Assembly: GCA_045606685.1 (NCBI GenBank)
Contig: JAZUSJ010000085.1
Coordinates: 1-6,010, forward strand
Direction: 5' to 3'
DNA from: SVQP01 sp045606685
GTDB taxonomy: Bacteria; Bacillota; Clostridia; Oscillospirales; CAG-272
Length of the DNA: 6,010 bases
In this document: one piece after another, positions 1 through 5,183 of the stretch
Numbering within the stretch: position 1 is the stretch's first letter
Layout of the letters: each line of letters begins with the position of its first letter
Position numbers and translations under genes: made by a program
Notes under the pieces: generated by a model
What the model was told of the DNA's origin: nothing
The model's input: only the letters and a program-made list of their open reading frames with translations
The model's database searches: none

Positions 1-109
1 TCCGACTTAGCAAAACGGTCAATACCACCATCAAAAAGAAGGCGAAGATCGAGCCTGCCAGATTGTCCACTACCAATTCTTTTGCTTTTTCCTTTACTGC
101 TTTGATCAT
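1..109 (-). CDS. Small membrane protein, 5' part only (runs off window)
   Basis: The reading frame opens at an ATG (107-109) and stays open to the window edge, giving 36 residues. It starts with a Lys/Glu-rich, probably amphipathic stretch (MIKAVKEKAKELVVDN), followed by a hydrophobic segment (about residues 17-35) that looks like a membrane helix. A GGAGAG ribosome site (117-122) lies 7 bases before the ATG, inside the 3' end of the acetyltransferase gene. The start codon is 3 bases beyond that gene's stop, so the two are almost certainly co-transcribed and probably translationally coupled. The family cannot be recognised from this fragment. A polytopic membrane protein is equally possible. 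Confidence 0.6.
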   Translation of the reverse strand, partial: MIKAVKEKAKELVVDNLAGSIFAFFLMVVLTVLLSR

Positions 110-112
110 GTC

Positions 113-667
113 TTAACTCTCCAAAAACTGTATTTTTTGCGTGTAATGCAGCTGTGCAAGCACCCTTTCCCAACGCATTCGCAGATCACTTTCGGGATCC
201 TGCTCGATCACGGGCAAAAAGCCTGCGTCCAGGTACGTTTTAATGGCGGCAAGCCGAAAATCGTCGGTAGTCAGCACGCTGTACGTGCATCCGCGCGCCT
301 CCAGCATATCAAGCGCAAAGCGCAGCATGGCATGTCCGATCCCTTGCCCGCGCATGTCGGGCGCAGCAGCGACCATGTGGATATATCCCTCCCGACCGTG
401 GCATACGGCAGCCATCGTGGCAACGCGTCTGCCCGTGTCCGAGCTGATCACAAAGAACAGATCATGCTCGGGGCAAAGATCGGGATAGGCAAGGATCGCG
501 TCTTCAAACCACTTTTCCTCTTTGGCAGGGATCAGCGTATCAAAGCACAGCGTCAGCCAATCCTCGATCTGCTCCCGACGGCCGTCAAAAAACTCATATG
601 CGTAGCCGAACGGGAGCTCTCGCACCTTGACGGGCGCACTCTCGCGCCGCATTTTCAGTTGCTTCAT
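113..667 (-). CDS. GNAT-family N-acetyltransferase
   Basis: This is a 184-residue cytoplasmic protein expected to transfer an acetyl group from acetyl-CoA to an amine; the substrate cannot be read from the sequence. The acetyl-CoA pyrophosphate-binding motif A is clear: a beta strand (about 96-102) followed by R106-G107-Q108-G109-I110-G111 and a helix. The C-terminal signature is the TTDDFRLAAIKTYLDAGF block (133-150), with the Tyr-x-x-x-Gly-Phe typical of motif B. About 90 N-terminal residues precede motif A, so this is a single GNAT domain with an N-terminal extension. The start is the first ATG, preceded 4 bases away by GAGAGGG (672-678). The alternative Met6 has no ribosome site. It is first in a leftward unit with a small membrane protein and is driven by a consensus promoter. 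Confidence 0.88.
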   Translation of the reverse strand: MKQLKMRRESAPVKVRELPFGYAYEFFDGRREQIEDWLTLCFDTLIPAKEEKWFEDAILAYPDLCPEHDLFFVISSDTGRRVATMAAVCHGREGYIHMVAAAPDMRGQGIGHAMLRFALDMLEARGCTYSVLTTDDFRLAAIKTYLDAGFLPVIEQDPESDLRMRWERVLAQLHYTQKIQFLES

Positions 668-738
668 AAAACCCTCTCAAAATTGCAATCAGCAGTTGAT
701 ACCCCAAGCCTTTCACGGATACGTGCTTTTCTGAAAAA

Positions 739-767
739 ATTATATCACAGCACATCCGCCTTGTCAA
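739..767 (-). promoter_or_regulatory. Consensus sigma-A promoter for the GNAT gene
   Basis: On the minus strand, TTGACA (762-767) and TATAAT (739-744) are separated by exactly 17 bases, so both hexamers match the vegetative consensus perfectly. The expected transcription start is near 731-733, giving a leader of roughly 65 bases before the ATG. The strength of the match suggests constitutive, high-level initiation unless an operator blocks it. Confidence 0.88.
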
Positions 768-775
768 TAAATAAT

Positions 776-783
776 TCGTACGA
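776..783. promoter_or_regulatory. Short palindrome between divergent promoters, candidate operator
   Basis: TCGTACGA is a perfect 8-base palindrome with AT-rich flanks. It sits in the 32 bases separating the two divergent -35 boxes. Its position would let one bound regulator affect both promoters. An 8-base palindrome can easily arise by chance, so the operator role is only inferred from location. Confidence 0.2.
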
Positions 784-799
784 TTTCGACCAAATCCTC

Positions 800-828
800 T
801 TGTTTTAACGCGCCAAATGCTGTATAAT
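800..828 (+). promoter_or_regulatory. Sigma-A-type promoter for the AmiE-like hydrolase gene
   Basis: TTGTTT (800-805) and a perfect TATAAT (823-828) are spaced by 17 bases. The expected start of transcription is near 835, leaving a short leader of about 28 bases that carries AGGAGG (851-856). It is divergent from the acetyltransferase promoter. The -35 box is weaker than that one (4 of 6 matches), so this promoter may be the more regulated of the two. Confidence 0.75.
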
Positions 829-862
829 AAAGTAAATACGGTCACATGCAAGGAGGCTTTTC

Positions 863-1942
863 ATGGAACGCAACGATCTTGATTTTTCCCGCTCTGTGCA
901 AATTCTGCAAAACGGGCTGGACGCAGGCGCATATCCCGGTATTGCATTCGCCATTGGCTGCGGCGACCGACTTTTGGAAAGCGGCTTTATGGGCAACCGC
1001 CAAGTGTATCCCGAGCCTCTGCCTTTAGAGCGCGACACACTCTTTGATCTGGCATCTCTTTCCAAGCTGGTGGCCACCACCATGGTAGCGCTGCGCATGA
1101 TAGAGCGCGGCGAGATCGAGCTTTCGGACACACTCTCTCGCTATTTTGAGATCCCCGAGGACGCCCCTGCAGGACACGGGGACGTGACCGTCCGCAATCT
1201 CATGCACCACAATTCGGGCATCACGCCGCACATTCCGCTCTGGACGCAGACCGATGATCCTGCGGATGCTGTGCGCATCATTCTTTGCTCCAAGCCTTGG
1301 TGCGCCCCCGGTGAACAGGTACATTATTCCTGCATGGGCTATATTCTTTTGCAAAAGATCTTGGAGCAGGTGGGCGGTGCGCCCTTGGACGTGCTTGCCC
1401 AGCGCGAGGTCTTTGAGCCGTTGGGCATGCACAGTGCCTGCTACAATCCTATCGCCAAAAACGTGGTCACGACCGAGTTTTCTTCCCTGCACGGGGAATA
1501 TCTTTGCGGCCGCGTACACGACGAAAACGCCTCCTTCATGGGCGGTGTTTCGGGCAACGCGGGCGTGTTTGCATCTCTTGACGATATGATCCGATTTGCA
1601 CGCATGATCGCCTCGGGCGGCAGATGCGATACCGGCCTTTATCTCAATCCGCGCACCTTTGAAAAGGCGATCTTTAACGCAACGCCCGGTAAGAATGAAA
1701 ACCGCGGCCTCGGCTTCCAGCTGACACCCGCTTTTTCCACGTTGACCGGCGCTTTGTTCTCCGAGGGCAGCTACGGCCACACGGGCTTTACGGGAACGGC
1801 ACTTTACGTGGATCGCGAAAGCAGGCTGTGGGCCATGATCTTGACCAATTCGGTGCATTTTGGCAGAAATAAAGCCGAACTGTTCCGCACGCGCAGACTC
1901 TTTTTCAACAGCTTGGCGGATACTTATTTCAGAGGGCAATAA
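863..1942 (+). CDS. Serine hydrolase of the beta-lactamase/AmiE family (putative N-acetylmuramyl-L-alanine amidase)
   Basis: This is a 359-residue penicillin-binding-protein-like serine hydrolase (beta-lactamase class C/S12 fold). The nucleophile motif is S65-L66-S67-K68 in the block FDLASLSK. The second motif is Y155-S156-C157, where Asn or Asp is more usual at the third position. The third is H305-T306-G307, in place of KTG. The block VHDENASFMGGVSGNAGVFAS (218-237) resembles the B. subtilis AmiE/YbbE group, which cleaves the peptide from MurNAc. A NagZ-type gene downstream in the same run supports that role. There is no signal peptide or membrane segment, so the enzyme appears cytoplasmic. 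AGGAGG (851-856) lies 6 bases before the chosen ATG. Alternatives are an esterase or a D-aminopeptidase-like enzyme, since this fold is functionally diverse. The fold is certain, while the amidase role is inferred. Confidence 0.85.
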   Translation: MERNDLDFSRSVQILQNGLDAGAYPGIAFAIGCGDRLLESGFMGNRQVYPEPLPLERDTLFDLASLSKLVATTMVALRMIERGEIELSDTLSRYFEIPEDAPAGHGDVTVRNLMHHNSGITPHIPLWTQTDDPADAVRIILCSKPWCAPGEQVHYSCMGYILLQKILEQVGGAPLDVLAQREVFEPLGMHSACYNPIAKNVVTTEFSSLHGEYLCGRVHDENASFMGGVSGNAGVFASLDDMIRFARMIASGGRCDTGLYLNPRTFEKAIFNATPGKNENRGLGFQLTPAFSTLTGALFSEGSYGHTGFTGTALYVDRESRLWAMILTNSVHFGRNKAELFRTRRLFFNSLADTYFRGQ

Positions 1943-1956
1943 TTTACAAAATCCCC

Positions 1957-1986
1957 TTGCATATGACTTATCAAGCATGCTATAAT
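1957..1986 (+). promoter_or_regulatory. Internal promoter with extended -10 before the DUF6062-like gene
   Basis: TTGCAT (1957-1962) and TATAAT (1981-1986) are separated by 18 bases. TGC directly before the -10 box (1978-1980) makes an extended -10 element. It begins 15 bases after the hydrolase stop, and no terminator hairpin lies between. The downstream four genes can therefore be transcribed independently as well as by read-through. Confidence 0.75.
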
Positions 1987-2014
1987 CTTTACAGAATCAT
2001 TTCGGAGGATCTTT

Positions 2015-2716
2015 ATGGAACAAATCTACACCATACCCGTCAACGAGGCGTTTGAGGCTTCCGCTGCCGACCACTCGCTTGGCTGTCCCTTCTGTGCCAT
2101 CTATAACAAGCTGGAAGAAAACGAGCTGGATCTGATCCTGGGCGCATCCATGATGGAGCCCGATATCCGCATCCGCACCAACGAGGAGGGCTTTTGCCGC
2201 ACGCATTACGATATGATGTTCGTGCGCAAAAACCGACTTGGCATGGCGCTGACCTTGGAAAGCCATCTGGATCAGCTGCGAAAGGAGATCAAGGGCAATC
2301 CCGCCAAGAGCGTCAAGCGCATTGACAAGCTGGAGCATTCCTGCTACGTTTGCGATCGTATCGCCTTCCATTTTGAACACATGGTAGCCACCGCCGTTCT
2401 CTTGTGGAACGTGGACGAGGACTTCCCCGCCAAGCTCAAGGCGCAGCCCTATTTCTGCCTGCCGCACTACAAAAAGCTGCTGCAATACGGTCAGGGACGC
2501 TTGCCCAAGAAAAAGGTCAATCCCTTTATCGACGATTGCGAGTCGGTTGAGCTGACCTACTTTGACGAGCTGCGCGAGGACGTAAGCTGGTTTTGCAAAA
2601 AATTCGACTACCGTTATGACGACGAGCCCTGGTACAATTCCAAGGACGCTGTGGAGCGTGCCTTTAAATTCCTGCGCTCGGATCTGCATAAAGGCGAAAA
2701 GCCTAAGAAAAATTAA
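2015..2716 (+). CDS. DUF6062-like protein with two CxxC...CxxH modules
   Basis: This is a 233-residue soluble protein of unknown function. It contains two copies of one pattern. Module 1 has C24-P-F-C27 and, 33 residues later, C61-R-T-H64-Tyr. Module 2 has C110-Y-V-C113 and, 34 residues later, C148-L-P-H151-Tyr. The matched spacing and the shared 'F-C-x-x-H-Y' suggest an internal duplication, with each module able to bind one metal ion such as zinc. The C-terminal part has C175, C193 and the block FCKKFDYRYDDEPWYNSKDA (192-211), remembered as typical of DUF6062 proteins in Clostridia. There is no signal peptide or membrane helix. GGAGG (2004-2008) is 6 bases before the ATG. It leads a tightly packed four-gene unit. 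The family assignment is from memory of the motif pattern, and the zinc binding is inferred. Confidence 0.72.
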   Translation: MEQIYTIPVNEAFEASAADHSLGCPFCAIYNKLEENELDLILGASMMEPDIRIRTNEEGFCRTHYDMMFVRKNRLGMALTLESHLDQLRKEIKGNPAKSVKRIDKLEHSCYVCDRIAFHFEHMVATAVLLWNVDEDFPAKLKAQPYFCLPHYKKLLQYGQGRLPKKKVNPFIDDCESVELTYFDELREDVSWFCKKFDYRYDDEPWYNSKDAVERAFKFLRSDLHKGEKPKKN

Positions 2717-2727
2717 GGAATACAGCT

Positions 2728-3282
2728 ATGATCGATCTTCTTTCTTTACACAAGCTTTTTATCGGAAATCACGTAAAAGAGGGTGATACCGTTGTTGATT
2801 TTACCATGGGCAACGGTCACGACACCGCATTTCTATCCAAGGCTGTAGGCGAGAGCGGCCACGTATATGCCTTTGACATTCAGGCGCAGGCGCTGGAATC
2901 CACGCGCAAAAACCTTGCCGAGCAGGGCTGTCCCGACAACGTCACGCTGATCCACGACTCTCATCACAAGGTCAAGGAGTACGTCAAAACGCCCTTCCGC
3001 GTGGGTATGTTCAATCTCGGCTGGCTACCGGGCGGCGACAAATCCATTACCACCATGCGCGAAACGACGTTGCCCGCCATTCGCGATGCCATTGAGCTTC
3101 TGGACCGTGACGGCATTCTCAACATTGCCATCTACCCCGGTCACAAGGAGGGCGACGAGGAAGGAAAGCTGGTTTGCGAATATCTCTCCTCGCTTTCGCG
3201 CTATAAGGTCTGCGTGACACGCGTACAGATCATCAATTCCCCCACCTCTCCCTATTTTCTGATGGTGGAGACCAAACCGTAA
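2728..3282 (+). CDS. mnmM: tRNA nm5s2U methyltransferase MnmM (YtqB), class I SAM-dependent
   Basis: This 184-residue Rossmann-fold methyltransferase is close to the usual size of the YtqB family (long annotated as rRNA methylase, PF06962). The B. subtilis member has been shown to methylate the wobble uridine of tRNA, converting nm5s2U to mnm5s2U. Motif I is D24-F-T-M-G-N-G-H-D32, and the acidic residue at the end of strand 2 is D50 (YAFD). The family signature FNLGWLPGGDK spans 95-105, followed by YPGH (136-139) and GKLV (147-149 region). There is no membrane segment. It starts 11 bases after the upstream stop, with an AAGGA ribosome site that begins inside that TAA codon. Its position among cell-wall genes says little about function, since it is a housekeeping translation enzyme carried in the same operon. 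Confidence 0.88.
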   Translation: MIDLLSLHKLFIGNHVKEGDTVVDFTMGNGHDTAFLSKAVGESGHVYAFDIQAQALESTRKNLAEQGCPDNVTLIHDSHHKVKEYVKTPFRVGMFNLGWLPGGDKSITTMRETTLPAIRDAIELLDRDGILNIAIYPGHKEGDEEGKLVCEYLSSLSRYKVCVTRVQIINSPTSPYFLMVETKP

Positions 3283-3294
3283 GGAGATATACCA

Positions 3295-4038
3295 ATGACC
3301 ACAAAACGTCTGATCGCTTTTCTCTGCCCCCTTCTGTGCTTTTGCTTGCTTGCAGGCGCGTGTACGGATCAAAACGATGCGATTTCGGATTACGATTATA
3401 AAATTGACATCAAGCCTTATTGGAAATACGTCAATACGCAACAAAAGCAATATCTGGTTTTGCTGAACAAAACCCATACCTCCAATGAGTTTTATGCTCC
3501 GACTGACCTGGTCAAGTTAGACAGCTCCATGACCTTATACGGCAAGGAGATCACGCTGCGCGAGTATCCCGCTAAGGCAACGGAGGCGCTGATCAAGGAG
3601 CTGCACGCGCGCGGTTATACCGACATCGTAGTCACCAGCGGTTATCGCTCCTACGCATATCAGCAATCGTTGTTCAATACCTATATCGAGCAAGAAATGG
3701 CCGCGCATCCCGACTGGACGCGGCAGCAGGCACAGGAAAAGGTGCTGACCTACTCGGCCGCTCCCGGTACAAGCGAGCATCATACGGGAGACGTGATTGA
3801 CCTGATCAGCGTCAACTACGTTTCTCTGGATGAAACCTTTGCGCAAAATCCCGCTTACGAATGGCTGGTGAACAACGCCCATCACTTTGGCTTTATTCTT
3901 CGCTATCCCTCGGACAAAACGCACATCACCGGATACTCCTACGAGCCCTGGCATTACCGCTTCGTTGGCATCAAGGCTGCAACCGAGATGTACGAGCAGG
4001 GACTGACGCTGGAGGAATATCTGAACGAGCTGGAATAA
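3295..4038 (+). CDS. M15-family D-alanyl-D-alanine carboxypeptidase, VanY-like lipoprotein
   Basis: This is a 247-residue zinc peptidase predicted to remove the terminal D-Ala from peptidoglycan stem pentapeptides outside the cell. The N-terminus has Lys4-Arg5, a hydrophobic core and LLAGAC, so Cys23 is a plausible lipidation site, although the lipobox lacks Leu at -3. The catalytic domain (about 85-235) shows SGYRS (115-119) for substrate binding. SEHHTG...D (160-169) provides zinc ligands His162 and Asp169, and EPWHYR (217-222) supplies the catalytic Glu217 and zinc ligand His220. All key M15B residues are intact. The start is fixed by AAGGAG (3281-3286), which overlaps the preceding TAA stop. 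No vanR/S, vanH, vanA or vanX genes are nearby, so a cell-wall maintenance role is more likely than vancomycin resistance. Confidence 0.9.
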   Translation: MTTKRLIAFLCPLLCFCLLAGACTDQNDAISDYDYKIDIKPYWKYVNTQQKQYLVLLNKTHTSNEFYAPTDLVKLDSSMTLYGKEITLREYPAKATEALIKELHARGYTDIVVTSGYRSYAYQQSLFNTYIEQEMAAHPDWTRQQAQEKVLTYSAAPGTSEHHTGDVIDLISVNYVSLDETFAQNPAYEWLVNNAHHFGFILRYPSDKTHITGYSYEPWHYRFVGIKAATEMYEQGLTLEEYLNELE

Positions 4039-4049
4039 GGAGCAAGAAT

Positions 4050-5045
4050 ATGAATATTGAAAAAACGCTGTCTTCTCTTTCTTTGGAGCAAAAGGTCGGA
4101 CAAATGTTCGTGGTGCGCCGTCCGCAGGATGACGACGCTGCCATGAAGGCCGTGACCGATTACCATATCGGTGGATTTACCCTGTATGCCGTTGACTTTG
4201 CCAACCGCACACCCGATGATGTGCGTGCGCTGTTGGCCTCTTATCAAGCCGTTTCCCCCGTCCCCATGTTCATTGCCGCTGACGAAGAGGGCGGTACGGT
4301 GGTTCGCGCCTCCAAATATCCCGCGTTCCGCGCCCGTCCCTTCCTTGCCCCCCGTGAGCTGCTGGCAGAGGGCGGTATTGACGCAGCTTATGCGGATGCT
4401 TGCGAAAAATCCGATTTTTTGCGCGATCTGGGCGTCAATTTCAACTATGCGCCGGTCTGCGATATGTCGGGTGATCCAAATTGCTTTATTTTCAAGCGCA
4501 CCGCCTCGCACGATCCCGAGCAGACCGCTGCATACATCAGGGCCGTGGTACGCGGTATGCAAGAGCACGTTATGATCGGCAGCCTGAAGCATTTCCCCGG
4601 CTACGGCGATAACGTGGACACCCATACCTCAATCGCGCGCGATGACCGCGATCTTGAAACCTTCCTTTCCTGCGATCTCGCGCCCTTCCGCGCAGGCATC
4701 GCAGCAGGCGCCCCCGTTGTAATGGTGGCGCATAACATGGTCGCTTGCATGGATGCCGACGTTCCCGCGTCGCTCTCCCCTGCAGTACACAAGCTTTTGC
4801 GCGAGCAAATGGGCTTTGACGGCCTGATCATGACAGACTCGCTGGACATGAACGCCATCACGCTTTACACAGGCGATCGTGCATCTGCCGTTCAGGCGGT
4901 GCTTTCGGGCAACGATCTGCTTTGCTGCTCGTCTTACGAAAAGCAGTATCCCGCCGTGCTGGAGGCCGTTCGCGACGGCACTATCCCCGAGCAAATGATC
5001 GATACTGCCGTGCGTCGCATTCTCGCGCTCAAGAGCCGCATCTGA
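4050..5045 (+). CDS. nagZ: GH3 beta-N-acetylhexosaminidase, NagZ-type
   Basis: This is a 331-residue single-domain GH3 enzyme, near the length of E. coli NagZ and much shorter than the two-domain B. subtilis protein. It should release GlcNAc from GlcNAc-(anhydro)MurNAc fragments. The fold starts at LSLEQKVGQMF (10-20), with IAADEEGG (75-82) in the substrate pocket. K180-H181-F-P-G-Y-G is the NagZ signature, with Tyr replacing the common second His. The acid/base dyad is Asp190-Thr-His192, and the nucleophile is Asp263 in MTDSLDM. No signal peptide is visible, so it appears cytoplasmic. The frame is open further upstream to an ATG at 3861. The start at 4050 is chosen because AAGGAG (4037-4042) sits 7 bases before it, family homology begins there, and the longer form would overlap the carboxypeptidase gene by about 180 bases. 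Confidence 0.88.
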   Translation: MNIEKTLSSLSLEQKVGQMFVVRRPQDDDAAMKAVTDYHIGGFTLYAVDFANRTPDDVRALLASYQAVSPVPMFIAADEEGGTVVRASKYPAFRARPFLAPRELLAEGGIDAAYADACEKSDFLRDLGVNFNYAPVCDMSGDPNCFIFKRTASHDPEQTAAYIRAVVRGMQEHVMIGSLKHFPGYGDNVDTHTSIARDDRDLETFLSCDLAPFRAGIAAGAPVVMVAHNMVACMDADVPASLSPAVHKLLREQMGFDGLIMTDSLDMNAITLYTGDRASAVQAVLSGNDLLCCSSYEKQYPAVLEAVRDGTIPEQMIDTAVRRILALKSRI

Positions 5046-5072
5046 TCAAAAAAACAATGATCCATCATAAAA

Positions 5073-5108
5073 GGCGAGATCCTCCGCAGGGAGATCCCGC
5101 CTCTTTTT
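5073..5108 (+). terminator. Rho-independent terminator of the five-gene run
   Basis: A GC-rich hairpin pairs GGCGAGATC (5073-5081) with GATCCCGCC (5093-5101), with one mismatch. Extra inner pairing of TCC with GGG closes a loop near GCA. It is followed directly by a T-run (CTCTTTTT). It begins 27 bases after the NagZ stop codon and fits as the operon's 3' end. Confidence 0.82.
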
Positions 5109-5124
5109 ACTTTATTTGAAAAGG

Positions 5125-5162
5125 AAAGCCATTACGGTTCCCGAAAGAACCGTAATGGCTTT
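5125..5162. terminator. Perfect 16-bp hairpin between convergent genes, probable bidirectional terminator
   Basis: AAAGCCATTACGGTTC (5125-5140) and its exact reverse complement (5147-5162) flank the 6-base loop CCGAAA. On the minus strand the stem begins 21 bases after the stop of the repeat protein gene and runs into TTTCCTTTT, so it fits as that gene's terminator. On the plus strand it is followed by an AT-rich TTATTGTTATTT and can back up the preceding terminator. Confidence 0.75.
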
Positions 5163-5183
5163 ATTGTTATTTACGTTGCGTTA

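Noticed and set aside
137..808. Plus-strand open frame opposite the GNAT gene and its promoter
   Set aside because: It runs antisense through a clear acetyltransferase and both divergent promoters, and its protein has no family features.
1025..1978. Long minus-strand open frame opposite the AmiE-like hydrolase gene
   Set aside because: It lacks a ribosome site and recognisable domains and lies antisense to a gene with intact catalytic motifs. It is a composition shadow.
1997..2689. Minus-strand open frame opposite the DUF6062-like gene
   Set aside because: It is antisense to a gene with its own promoter, ribosome site and paired Cys/His motifs, and its product is not recognisable.
3295..4038. 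Carboxypeptidase as part of a vancomycin-resistance cluster
   Set aside because: No van ligase, dehydrogenase, VanX-type dipeptidase or two-component regulator is nearby. The partners are recovery and translation genes.
3861..4049. Upstream extension of the GH3 frame, 63 extra codons
   Set aside because: It overlaps the end of the carboxypeptidase gene in another frame, has no ribosome site and no GH3 homology. The ATG at 4050 has AAGGAG at ideal spacing.
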